A stretch of 64,000 nt of DNA from Ulvibacterium marinum (GTDB lineage: Bacteria; Bacteroidota; Bacteroidia; Flavobacteriales; Flavobacteriaceae): positions 248,001 to 312,000 of the forward strand of contig NZ_RBCJ01000004.1 of the NCBI RefSeq assembly GCF_003626755.1, given 5' to 3'. The notes under the pieces were generated by a model. It did not search any database. It saw only the letters and a list, made by a program, of their open reading frames with translations, and was not told where the DNA came from. Numbering within the stretch: the stretch's first letter is position 1; every line of letters begins with the position of its first letter. The translations under genes and the position numbers were made by a program. Shown piece by piece: positions 16,374-24,630 of this stretch.

Positions 16374-17480
16374 ATGAATAGCATAATAATAGGAAATGGA
16401 ATAGACATTCAGTTCGGTGGATTTGAATATACAAACAGAAGCATAATTGAAAGAGCTTTACTCTACTTAAAAACTGGCGATTTTTCATCCGAAGTTTATA
16501 CAAAAGAAATTGAAACTTGGATTTATATTCTACATTCAGAGGTTCCAAATTTTTTAAATGGACATTATGACCAATTAGCTGTATTAAATGATGAGAAAGA
16601 AGAATTAGAAAGTTTCAAAAGAAACTACTCAAAAAATGTCTCTATTTCGGATATAGGTTTTGAATATTATTTTCTACTAAATGAATTACATTGTCGGAAA
16701 AATAAAATCACAAATCCAGAACGATATTATTTTCAAGAGTTTTTGCGGAGACTTTTTTTGGACTCTATATTTAACAAAGGAGAAATTAATAAGCTCTATT
16801 TAAAGTTCCCTGCCAAAGTTGTTAACTACATCAGTTCTTTTGATAATGTTTTTACAACAAATTATGATAGGAATGTTGAGTTAGCAACCGGTAGAAATGT
16901 ATTATATCTACACGGAGCATTCCACGTACTTGACCCAGTTTATGATTCTAATAGTTTTAGAAATCGATTATCTGATAAGCCTGCTGAACAAACACCAGTA
17001 GTTAAGGGATTTGAGCATACATTTTCCAATGCAATAACTGGAAGTTCAGGAGCGTTTAAACTTTTTGCAGCAAATCAACCTGAATTAGCAAATTCGGCAA
17101 TAGATAAATTTGCAAAAGGAATGCAAGAAAACCCAGAAATTAGTAGTCAAATTGAAGAATGGAGAAATTCAGATAATGATATTGTAAAAAAACTTTATGA
17201 AGCTATTATCCTAAAGACACAAGAACCTGATTTAGAATTTTCAATTGATTATTCTGTTAATAAACTTAAGTCTGTAGAAGGGAAAATAACATTTATTGGT
17301 TTATCACCGAATAATGATTCTCACATAATGAAAGTAATAAAAGGAAATATAAAAGTGGACACTATTGAATTCTATTATTTTGACAAACGAGAATCTAGAG
17401 ATATTAACCAGTTTTTCAATAATAAGAATGTCGTAACCGAAAGTATAGTTGACTTTTGGAATGAAAAAGCCAGCACATAA
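16374..17480 (+). CDS. SIR2-like domain protein, candidate stand-alone NADase of phage defence
   Basis: 368 residues, apparently cytoplasmic. Motifs in order: SIIIGNGIDI (Rossmann-type GNG, residues 3-12), FTTNYD (160-165, the place of the sirtuin TQN-x-D motif), LYLHGAFH (177-184, the sirtuin catalytic His) and FIGLSPNND (307-315). This order matches SIR2-like NAD-hydrolase domains such as those in Thoeris ThsA and DSR proteins; AbiH-type proteins look similar. The gene is markedly AT-rich: one 60-base line (16621) is 25% G+C against 52% in the neighbour upstream (16021). It stands alone between a PhoD-like and a sulfatase gene, as expected for a transferred defence gene. The domain is fairly sure; the defence role is inferred. 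Confidence 0.75.
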   Translation: MNSIIIGNGIDIQFGGFEYTNRSIIERALLYLKTGDFSSEVYTKEIETWIYILHSEVPNFLNGHYDQLAVLNDEKEELESFKRNYSKNVSISDIGFEYYFLLNELHCRKNKITNPERYYFQEFLRRLFLDSIFNKGEINKLYLKFPAKVVNYISSFDNVFTTNYDRNVELATGRNVLYLHGAFHVLDPVYDSNSFRNRLSDKPAEQTPVVKGFEHTFSNAITGSSGAFKLFAANQPELANSAIDKFAKGMQENPEISSQIEEWRNSDNDIVKKLYEAIILKTQEPDLEFSIDYSVNKLKSVEGKITFIGLSPNNDSHIMKVIKGNIKVDTIEFYYFDKRESRDINQFFNNKNVVTESIVDFWNEKAST

Positions 17481-17543
17481 TAATACTCAAAGCAAATAAG
17501 GTGGTAAGTGCTGAATGCAATGACTTTAGCATGTTTGCTAAGT
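17471..17543. other. Inverted repeats at the 3' boundary of the AT-rich gene
   Basis: CAGCAC (17471-17476, straddling the gene end) and GTGCTG (17508-17513) form a 6-bp inverted repeat with a long spacer. ACTTTAGCA and TTGCTAAGT (17523-17543) then form an 8-bp stem with one bulge. These may be a terminator or remains of the insertion boundary. There is no T-run and no known attachment-site core. Confidence 0.4.
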
Positions 17544-17573
17544 CCAACAAATCTTTTGGATTTGGCTTTTAAA

Positions 17574-19001
17574 ATGAGAAAGATGAAAATACTAGTACAA
17601 TTGATATTCGTTCTCACCTTGGGCATTTCCTCCTGTACCGCACCTCCTAAAAGACCTAATATCATCCTGGTCATGACCGATGACTTGGGCTGGTATGATG
17701 TAGGATTTAATGGGAACACTGTAGTAAAGACCCCTTGGTTGGATTCCCTGGCCTCGCAGGGGATAATTTTGGACCGATTTTACTCCGCTTCTGCGGTCTG
17801 CTCCCCCACCCGGGCCAGTGTGCTTACGGGAAGAAATTCGTTGCGGATGCATATTCCCACTGCGAATTCCGGGCATCTAAAGGACGAGGAAATCACCCTT
17901 CCCGAACTGCTCAAAAAAGCAGGCTATACCACAGGACACTTTGGTAAATGGCATCTCGGTACCTTGACCCAATCCGTTCTCGATGCCAATCGGGGCGGTC
18001 AGGAAAAGTTCCATTCCGATTATAGTATTCCTACCCAACATGGCTATGATAACTACTTTTGTACGGAATCCAAGGTGCCTACCTTTGATCCCATGGTCCT
18101 TCCCCTAACCTATGAGGCCGGGGAAAGCAAACGCTATGGTTGGAAAGCCGTCAAACATCCGGATTCCACCCAAGCCTATGGTACGGCTTATTGGACTGGG
18201 GAAAATCAAAGGGAGACCCGGAATCTAAAAGGTGATGATTCCAGCATCATTGTAGATCGCGTACTTCCGTTTATTGAAAATGCCCAAGAGGAAAATAAAC
18301 CGTTCTTTACCACCCTTTGGTTCCATACGCCTCATTTACCCGTTGTTAGCGATAGTGTACATCGAGCCTATTATCTCCAAAGCAATCTGGCCGAACAATT
18401 GTATTATGGGACCCTAACGGCTCTGGACGAACAAATGGGAAGATTATGGCAAATGCTGGAAGCCACAGGTGTGGAACAGGAAACCATTCTATTTTTTTGT
18501 AGCGACAATGGTCCCGAACGGGGAACGCCCGGAAGTGCCGGTGTTTTTCGGGAACGCAAAAGAAGCCTTCATGAAGGCGGGGTACGGGTTCCGGCCTTTG
18601 TCGTTTGGAAAAACGGTCTGGAAGGCGGGGAACGGATGGACTTTCCCATGGTCACCAGTGACTATCTGCCGACCATTCTGGATATTCTGGACATTCCCTT
18701 TCCCGATGACAGAGCCCTTGATGGCATAAGCGTTTTAAAGGTATTGGAAGGCAAAGCGGACAAAAGGTCCAATCCTATTGGATTTATCTATGGCTCCCAA
18801 ATATCCTGGGTAACGGACCAATACAAACTCATTGGTAATCAACAGCTAGAAAATTTGGAACTGTACGATTTGATTCGCGACCCATCGGAAAAAGAAAATG
18901 TGATTCAGGAATATCCCAAAATTGGGGAGCAATTGAAAGCGGATTTATCGGCCTGGCTAAACTCTGTTGAAAACAGCAAGAAGGGGATGGATTATCATTG
19001 A
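17574..19001 (+). CDS. Sulfatase (arylsulfatase family) lipoprotein
   Basis: 475 residues from the ATG at 17574. The signal ends GISSC, so it is a likely lipoprotein. The formylglycine motif CSPTRASVLTG (Cys76) is of the Cys type and needs anaerobic or FGE-type maturation encoded elsewhere. The metal site DD (36-37) and the second signature GYTTGHFGKWHLG are present. Substrates are probably sulfated polysaccharides, as expected for a marine flavobacterium. There is no SusCD pair beside it, so the substrate is open. An in-frame frame upstream of 17574 is unsupported. Confidence 0.92.
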   Translation: MRKMKILVQLIFVLTLGISSCTAPPKRPNIILVMTDDLGWYDVGFNGNTVVKTPWLDSLASQGIILDRFYSASAVCSPTRASVLTGRNSLRMHIPTANSGHLKDEEITLPELLKKAGYTTGHFGKWHLGTLTQSVLDANRGGQEKFHSDYSIPTQHGYDNYFCTESKVPTFDPMVLPLTYEAGESKRYGWKAVKHPDSTQAYGTAYWTGENQRETRNLKGDDSSIIVDRVLPFIENAQEENKPFFTTLWFHTPHLPVVSDSVHRAYYLQSNLAEQLYYGTLTALDEQMGRLWQMLEATGVEQETILFFCSDNGPERGTPGSAGVFRERKRSLHEGGVRVPAFVVWKNGLEGGERMDFPMVTSDYLPTILDILDIPFPDDRALDGISVLKVLEGKADKRSNPIGFIYGSQISWVTDQYKLIGNQQLENLELYDLIRDPSEKENVIQEYPKIGEQLKADLSAWLNSVENSKKGMDYH

Positions 19002-19086
19002 ACAAAATACCTGAAAATTGATGGAATACTCGTAAATTCAAGTTTTAGACATACATTGTATTTTAGACAACAAACGCTTCAAAATT

Positions 19087-19944
19087 ATGAGAACGCTAGT
19101 CCACCTTATCCTTATTGGCTTCTTCCCCGCACTGTTTTTTGCACAGGATACCCCGGTTGTCACTTCGGGGGAATTGATCAAGACCATCATCGAAAAAACG
19201 GGTTCCGCAGAGGTGCCCAATACCGTTGATGTCATTAAGGAGGGGGATCCGGAAACACCGGTAACGGGTGTAGTTACCTGTATGTTCGCTACCATGGAGG
19301 TTTTGCAAGAGGCCGTGGAGAAAAATTGCAACCTCATCATCACCCATGAACCCACCTATTACAACCATTTGGACCAAACCGAACAATTTCAGGAAGATTC
19401 CGTTTTCCTGGAGAAACAAAAATTTATCAAAGACCACAAACTGGTCATTTGGCGGTTTCATGACTATATCCATCGTATTCAACCTGATGGTATTGTTACC
19501 GGAATGACCGAGAAATTGGGGTGGGAAGAAAATAGGGACGCCGATAACCCCTATAAATTTACCTTTCCCCAAATCACCCTAAAAGAATTGTTGAAGAACA
19601 TCAAACGGACATTTCCTGAAAACGGTTTTCACGTGGTAGGCAATCCTGAAATGAAACTGTCAACCCTAATGTTCGTTCCTGGGGCATCCGGTAGTAGTGC
19701 CCATATTCGGCAATTGCGAAAGAAAGAGGTTGATGTGGTGGTGGCCGGAGAAGTACCTCAATGGGAAACCTATGAATATGTGAGGGATGCCAATACCCAA
19801 GGGAGAAAGAAAGCGATCGTGTTCATTGGGCATATTTACTCCGAGGGAAGCGGAATGAAATTTTGTGCCGATTGGATGCGCGAATTTGTTACGGATATTC
19901 CGATCCATTATATAGATTGTGGTTCTTCCTACTGGACTTACTGA
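19087..19944 (+). CDS. Exported Nif3-like dinuclear metal-centre protein
   Basis: 285 residues. A signal peptide (to about residue 20, ending FFAQD) precedes a Nif3-like fold: THEPTYYNH supplies the first metal-binding His, and WRFHDYIHR and GHIYSEGSGM(K) follow. Cytosolic Nif3/YbgI proteins are toroidal hexamers of uncertain hydrolase function; an exported version is unusual. It sits alone downstream of the sulfatase with an 85-base gap. The family call is good and the enzymatic role unknown. Confidence 0.82.
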   Translation: MRTLVHLILIGFFPALFFAQDTPVVTSGELIKTIIEKTGSAEVPNTVDVIKEGDPETPVTGVVTCMFATMEVLQEAVEKNCNLIITHEPTYYNHLDQTEQFQEDSVFLEKQKFIKDHKLVIWRFHDYIHRIQPDGIVTGMTEKLGWEENRDADNPYKFTFPQITLKELLKNIKRTFPENGFHVVGNPEMKLSTLMFVPGASGSSAHIRQLRKKEVDVVVAGEVPQWETYEYVRDANTQGRKKAIVFIGHIYSEGSGMKFCADWMREFVTDIPIHYIDCGSSYWTY

Positions 19945-20021
19945 TTCAAAATGGAATAGCCACGCTTTACACTTAGGATTAGGATAGTGCATATTAGAAC
20001 AGGAAGTTTTAATTTTGCCGG

Positions 20022-20585
20022 ATGCCTATGGAATTGGACTACATACAAAGTGCCATCAAGCAGTTTGAATACTATAAATCCGTTGGGGAACGTACGTTTG
20101 ACCAGCTCGATGAAGAAGACCTTTTCTGGCAATTCAATGCCGAATCCAATTCCATTGCCATAATCGTCAATCACCTGTGGGGAAACATGAAGTCGCGATG
20201 GACCGATTTCCTAACTTCCGATGGGGAAAAAGAATGGCGGAATCGGGATATGGAGTTTGAGTCCGTTATCCATACCAAAACAGAAATGATGACTAAATGG
20301 AATGACGGATGGGAATGTCTGTTCAGTGCATTACATTCGGTGAATACGGAAAACTTCAATACCGAAATTTTTATTAGAAATCAGGCACATACCATCGTGG
20401 AGGCCATTAATCGGCAACTGGCACATTATGCGTATCATATTGGACAAATTACCTATATCGGGCGAATGGTCAAAGGGAACGCATGGAAAAGCCTGACCAT
20501 CCCCAAGGGAAAATCGTCCGATTTCAATAAGGCCAAGTTCTCCAAAGGCAAACATGGCGGTCATTTTTCGGACGATGTTAAGTAG
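20022..20585 (+). CDS. DinB-superfamily protein, DUF1572 type
   Basis: 187-residue four-helix-bundle protein. The metal-site histidines expected for DinB-like proteins are visible in VNHLWGNM and in LAHYAYHIGQI. Its relatives act as thiol-dependent transferases or have no known function. A TAATTTTG -7-like box (20010-20017) ends four bases before the ATG at 20022, so the second ATG at 20028 (MELDYIQ) may be the real start, possibly leaderless. Cytoplasmic. Confidence 0.85.
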   Translation: MPMELDYIQSAIKQFEYYKSVGERTFDQLDEEDLFWQFNAESNSIAIIVNHLWGNMKSRWTDFLTSDGEKEWRNRDMEFESVIHTKTEMMTKWNDGWECLFSALHSVNTENFNTEIFIRNQAHTIVEAINRQLAHYAYHIGQITYIGRMVKGNAWKSLTIPKGKSSDFNKAKFSKGKHGGHFSDDVK

Positions 20586-20610
20586 CTATTAAAATGAGAT
20601 TTCAAAAATT

Positions 20611-21378
20611 ATGAGAAAAAACCTGTTCGTTCCAATACTTTTTATCGGCATAGTATTTTCCTGTAAAAGAGAACCTGATTTTTCGAAGACGCTCCAAGAG
20701 TACTACGACTTTGGATTACCTAAAATCGAAAGAAAGTGGTCCTATGATGAATTGGAGGGTTCGGCGAAACTCTTAGGAAGGTTGAAAGAAAAGGATTCCC
20801 TGCCACTTCCTAAACTGAACAGTAAAAAGTCCGGGAAGTACTTCAAAAGAATAATCTCCGCACTACCACGGCTAACCAATGGCGATTCGCTAAGCTACAA
20901 GCGTAAGACCCGGGATTTCTTTTTCTTTCAAAAAATTATAAAACGGTTGGTTTTCGTTTACGGCACTTCCGAAAAAGAACAGGAATACTATAGTAATGAA
21001 CTGATAGAATTCAATAAGCTTACCCTGGAGGAAGTAGCAAATATGACCCTGCTCTATTACGATACCATCGAACAAGGATCCGTAGACTATGCGGATCAAC
21101 TGGAAAGTAGTAGTGGACAGTTTCAAAGAAGCGTGCTTACCGTTCTGGAAGCTTCACTTCAAAACCATGAAAGTCATATGAAATACAAATCTGATGACAA
21201 AATAGAATTGGCAAGGACATTCTCCGAAAATGTTGCCAAGATTTGGCATCTTATCGATATCGATTCAAAGGAAAAGATTTTGGTGCAAGTAGTTAGTATA
21301 GCCGAGCAAAATGAAATAGGCAAAGTGCAAAGCATTTATTCAGATTTCCTAGAAACTATTGAATCCAAAGACCGATGA
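20611..21378 (+). CDS. Lipoprotein of unknown function
   Basis: 255 residues with the lipobox IVFSC (Cys18). The mature part is helical and rich in Lys, Glu and Ser, with no motif I recognise. It overlaps the phosphotriesterase-like gene by four bases (ATGA), so the two are co-translated and may share an envelope role. Codon use and base composition resemble its neighbours. Confidence 0.75.
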   Translation: MRKNLFVPILFIGIVFSCKREPDFSKTLQEYYDFGLPKIERKWSYDELEGSAKLLGRLKEKDSLPLPKLNSKKSGKYFKRIISALPRLTNGDSLSYKRKTRDFFFFQKIIKRLVFVYGTSEKEQEYYSNELIEFNKLTLEEVANMTLLYYDTIEQGSVDYADQLESSSGQFQRSVLTVLEASLQNHESHMKYKSDDKIELARTFSENVAKIWHLIDIDSKEKILVQVVSIAEQNEIGKVQSIYSDFLETIESKDR

Positions 21379-22400
21379 TGTCCAACAACATATGGCATCT
21401 GTTAATAATAGGCAGGTTCACATTACCGGCACTACTTTTCATCTTTTTACGGCCAAATCCAATATTGGGTCAGGAAACCATCCCCACGGTAAACGGATCG
21501 ATCCCTATAGAGCATTTGGGTTTTACTTTGACCCATGAACATATTATGTCCAATTTTGGGAAAGATCAAAGTGAGACATCTCTGTATAATGAAGATGCAT
21601 TGTTTGAGCAAGTTGTTCCCTACCTAAAGAAACTGAAGTCCTTGGGCGTGAACTCTATTTTTGATTGCACCACGGCCTATTTTGGAAGGCGCATAGACCT
21701 ATTGCAACATATAAGTGATTCCACAGGTATTCAATTGATTACCAACACCGGTTTTTATGGAGCAGCCAATGATCGCTATATACCTCCATTCGCTTATGAG
21801 GTCAGTGCCAAAAAAATCTCAGAAATTTGGATTGCTGAATTTCAAAAGGGCATTGACGGTACGGAGGTAAAACCGGGTTTTATAAAACTGGCCTTTGACG
21901 AAGGGGCCCCTTCTGAAATAGATACCAAATTATTTGTTGCCGGTATTTTGACCCATCTGAAAACTGGACTGACCCTTGCCGTGCATACAGGGGACAATCC
22001 TGAAGCCGTAGATCAACAACTTAAGCTACTAAAAAAACACAAAGTAAGTCCAAGGGCGTGGGTATGGGTGCATGCCCACAAGGTCGGGGATATAGACCGA
22101 TTGCTCAAAACGGCCGAACAAGGGGCTTGGATATCATTGGATGGAGCAAACACTTCCAATATAGTCCAATTTACGGAGACCCTAGTCCGGTTTAAATCCC
22201 AAAATCTTCTTCATAAAATTTTGCTCTCCCATGATGGTAACGGTTTTCCCCGGGGAGGTGAAATCAGGCAATTTGAAATCATCCCCAAGGCATTGATCCC
22301 GGCCCTACTTGCCCACGGCTTTACGAAAAAGGAAATTGATCAAATCATGGTGCAAAATCCCAAAAACGCATTTCGGATAACGGTTAAAAAAACAGATTGA
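21375..22400 (+). CDS. Phosphotriesterase-family hydrolase, exported
   Basis: 341 residues with a hydrophobic N-terminal signal (to about residue 33). The amidohydrolase metal ligands are all present: HEH (His54, His56), Lys171 in GFIKLAF for carbamylation, His204 in VHTGD, a His in VHAHK (about 233) and Asp287 in LSHDGNG. This gives a full binuclear site of the phosphotriesterase/PHP type. Many members are lactonases, so the natural substrate is not clear. An alternative ATG one codon later is possible. Confidence 0.88.
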   Translation: MMSNNIWHLLIIGRFTLPALLFIFLRPNPILGQETIPTVNGSIPIEHLGFTLTHEHIMSNFGKDQSETSLYNEDALFEQVVPYLKKLKSLGVNSIFDCTTAYFGRRIDLLQHISDSTGIQLITNTGFYGAANDRYIPPFAYEVSAKKISEIWIAEFQKGIDGTEVKPGFIKLAFDEGAPSEIDTKLFVAGILTHLKTGLTLAVHTGDNPEAVDQQLKLLKKHKVSPRAWVWVHAHKVGDIDRLLKTAEQGAWISLDGANTSNIVQFTETLVRFKSQNLLHKILLSHDGNGFPRGGEIRQFEIIPKALIPALLAHGFTKKEIDQIMVQNPKNAFRITVKKTD

Positions 22401-22411
22401 CCTTAGGAAGG

Positions 22412-22436
22412 AATAGGTTCTCTTGGTTCCTATTTT
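22412..22436 (+). terminator. Possible intrinsic terminator after the phosphotriesterase-like gene
   Basis: AATAGG (22412-22417) and CCTATT (22429-22434) form a 6-bp stem with an 11-base loop, followed by TT. It is short and AT-rich, so weak. Confidence 0.4.
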
Positions 22437-22536
22437 AAATTAGGTTGGTATGTACTCGCACTCCTTTTCTTGGACATATTCGGGCCTATTGCAATGGATT
22501 ATGGATTGCGATACACATTAACTTTTCGTAAATAAA

Positions 22537-22567
22537 TTGGGTAGAATAGTTTATCCCCCTATTTTTG
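22537..22567 (+). promoter_or_regulatory. glgP promoter (TTG, 20-base spacer, TATTTTTG)
   Basis: A TTG at 22537-22539 and TATTTTTG at 22560-22567 are separated by exactly 20 bases, matching the Bacteroidota promoter rule TTTG-N19-21-TAnnTTTG. The ATG at 22585 follows 17 bases later. Confidence 0.72.
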
Positions 22568-22584
22568 CGGCAAAAAAGAAATCT

Positions 22585-24240
22585 ATGGTAGCAACGGAAA
22601 CCCTTTCAAAATATAGTACTTGGCACCATCCCTATACCCCCGCCAAGGAATTCAATAAAAGAACGGCCTACTTTAGCATGGAGTTTGCCATCCATCAAGG
22701 TCTTAAAATATACTCAGGTGGACTAGGTTTTCTGGCAGGCTCCCATATGCGATCCGCCTATGATTTAAAGCAGAATATTGTAGGTATCGGTATGTTGTGG
22801 AAATATGGGTACTATGATCAGGGAAGAAATAAGGACCAGACCTTACAGACCAATTCCATAGAGAAAAATTACAATTTCCTGGAAGATACCGGATTAGAGG
22901 TTGAAGTAGAAATCAATGGCAATTCCTCTGTAAAGGTAAGGGCCATGGTATTAAGACCGGATACGTTCCGCTCCGCACCTATCTATCTTTTGACTACCGA
23001 TGTGGAAGGCAACGATTATCTATCCAGGACCATTACGGATTATTTGTACGATGCCAATGAGCAGACCCGTGTTGCCCAAAGTATTGTGTTAGGTATCGGT
23101 GGTGCCAAAATCGTTGAGCTTTTGGGAGGTACGGATGTCTATCATCTTAATGAAGGTCATGCCCTGCCCGCTTTCTATTATTTGAGAGATCGAGGTATAA
23201 AAAAATCGCAAATGGTCTTTACCACCCATACTCCGGAAAAAGGGGGAAATGAAGAGCGCGATGGATATCATTTAAATCATTTTGGGTTCTTTGGACGAAC
23301 ACTTTCCGAACCCGAACTTCAAAAGGAAATGGTGAACGGGAATATGATCAACTATACCATATCCGCCCTACGGATGGCGAAAAAGGCAAATGCGGTGTCC
23401 AAATTGCACGCCAAAGTGTCCAAGGCCATGTGGAACGGACATGGTGGTGCAAACAAGATTATTCCCATAACCAATGCCCAAAACCTAGAATTTTGGCAGG
23501 ACAAAGATTTCCAAAAGGCTTGGAAAAAGAAAGATACCAAAGCTTTTGTTAAACGAAAAATAGCCCTTAAAAAAGAGCTTTTCGAGCTAGTTTTGGACCA
23601 AACGGGAAAACTTTTTGACCCGAAAATATTGACCATTGTATGGGCAAGGCGCTTTGCAGGGTACAAAAGGGCCGATTTGTTGTTGTACGATATGCAACGG
23701 TTTCAGAATATCCTGAAAAACCAGAATTATCCCGTACAGATTATTTGGGCCGGAAAACCTTATCCCATGGACTTTTCTGCTATCGACACTTTCAATCATT
23801 TGGTAAGTTTCAGCAAAAATGTGTCGAATTTAGCGGTATTGACCGGGTATGAGATAGAGCTCTCCAAAAAGCTCAAAACAGGTTCCGATGTTTGGCTGAA
23901 TACCCCTAGGATAACCAGGGAGGCCTCGGGTACCAGTGGAATGACCGCGGCCATGAACGGCTCCGTTAACCTAACGACCAATGATGGGTGGATTCCGGAA
24001 TTTGCCAAGGATGAGAAAAATAGTTTTGTACTACCCGAATTGGAACACACGTTACCCATAGAGGAGCAGGACAAATTGGATAGTCAGCACCTGTATGCAG
24101 TTTTAGAGGATAAAGTACTACCCATTTACTATGAGAAACCGGAGGTTTGGCAGGAAATCGTTTTCCAAGCCATTACGGATGTAGTCCCGGAATTTACAAG
24201 CGAAAGGATGGCTCGCCAGTACTACAAAGAGCTGTATTAA
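22585..24240 (+). CDS. glgP: Alpha-glucan phosphorylase family protein (GT35)
   Basis: 551 residues from the ATG at 22585; the open frame extends upstream into the promoter, so longer starts are rejected. Short-type alpha-glucan phosphorylases release glucose-1-phosphate from glycogen-like glucans. Visible family features are YFSMEFA, SGGLGFLAGSH, HLNEGHA and FAGYKRADL. The C-terminal active-site motif reads EASGTSGMTAAMNG. In classical phosphorylases the residue after Met is the PLP-binding Lys; here it is Thr454, so either PLP is held differently or the protein is not a normal phosphorylase. It is transcribed alone from its own promoter. Confidence 0.88.
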   Translation: MVATETLSKYSTWHHPYTPAKEFNKRTAYFSMEFAIHQGLKIYSGGLGFLAGSHMRSAYDLKQNIVGIGMLWKYGYYDQGRNKDQTLQTNSIEKNYNFLEDTGLEVEVEINGNSSVKVRAMVLRPDTFRSAPIYLLTTDVEGNDYLSRTITDYLYDANEQTRVAQSIVLGIGGAKIVELLGGTDVYHLNEGHALPAFYYLRDRGIKKSQMVFTTHTPEKGGNEERDGYHLNHFGFFGRTLSEPELQKEMVNGNMINYTISALRMAKKANAVSKLHAKVSKAMWNGHGGANKIIPITNAQNLEFWQDKDFQKAWKKKDTKAFVKRKIALKKELFELVLDQTGKLFDPKILTIVWARRFAGYKRADLLLYDMQRFQNILKNQNYPVQIIWAGKPYPMDFSAIDTFNHLVSFSKNVSNLAVLTGYEIELSKKLKTGSDVWLNTPRITREASGTSGMTAAMNGSVNLTTNDGWIPEFAKDEKNSFVLPELEHTLPIEEQDKLDSQHLYAVLEDKVLPIYYEKPEVWQEIVFQAITDVVPEFTSERMARQYYKELY

Positions 24241-24291
24241 ACATTGTTAAAGCGAAGAATGAACAAAAAATCCAAAAATTATTCTATTTAG

Positions 24292-24313
24292 TTAGTTTAA
24301 CTTACTATATTTG
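24292..24313 (+). promoter_or_regulatory. Operator 1 (TTAGTTTAACTTA) and -7 box of the glutaredoxin-like gene
   Basis: The 13-mer at 24292-24304 is a near palindrome and matches sites at 24607 and 25382. It ends two bases before TATATTTG (24306-24313), a perfect -7 element. A protein bound there would block RNA polymerase. The MarR-type regulator encoded at 25418 is the obvious candidate; this is inference. Confidence 0.65.
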
Positions 24314-24348
24314 ACCTGGCAATAGTGCCATAACTAAAATTCATAAAA

Positions 24349-24588
24349 ATGAAAAAAGTAACATTTTACCACGCAGGTTGTCCCGTTTGTGTAAGTGCCG
24401 AACAGGAATTTTTAAACTTGGTAGATACTACCTCCGTAGATGTAAACATTGTCCATTTAGGAGAACAAAAGGACAAAATTTCAACTGCTGAACGTGCAGG
24501 TGTCCAATCCGTTCCCGCTTTGGTATTGGATAATGGCCATGTATTGCACATTAACCATGGTGCTACCTTGGAAGAGGTACGGTCTTAA
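24349..24588 (+). CDS. Small glutaredoxin/thioredoxin-fold protein
   Basis: 79 residues, cytoplasmic. The CPVC motif (Cys11, Cys14) follows the first beta-strand, and SVPALVLD carries the cis-proline of the thioredoxin fold. The length fits a minimal glutaredoxin-like domain acting as a disulfide reductase or redox relay. It is the first gene of a small set with the secreted protein at 24631 and the MarR regulator at 25418, all preceded by the same palindrome. This suggests a response to oxidative, sulfur or metal stress. Confidence 0.8.
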   Translation: MKKVTFYHAGCPVCVSAEQEFLNLVDTTSVDVNIVHLGEQKDKISTAERAGVQSVPALVLDNGHVLHINHGATLEEVRS

Positions 24589-24606
24589 AAAATTTGAGTT
24601 ATATTG

Positions 24607-24619
24607 TTAGTTTAACTAA
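24607..24619 (+). promoter_or_regulatory. Operator 2, perfect palindrome TTAGTTTAACTAA
   Basis: A 13-bp perfect palindrome around a central T lies 11 bases before the ATG at 24631. It matches operator 1 in 12 of 13 positions. No clear -7 box is seen between it and the gene. Confidence 0.65.
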
Positions 24620-24630
24620 TTATTTAAGGA

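Noticed and set aside
16181-17573. Prophage or integrative element around the SIR2-like gene
   Set aside because: No integrase, transposase, tRNA target or direct repeats were seen; only a single gene differs in composition.
22537-22584. Upstream start for the phosphorylase gene
   Set aside because: The alternative start coincides with the -33 box of a well-formed promoter.
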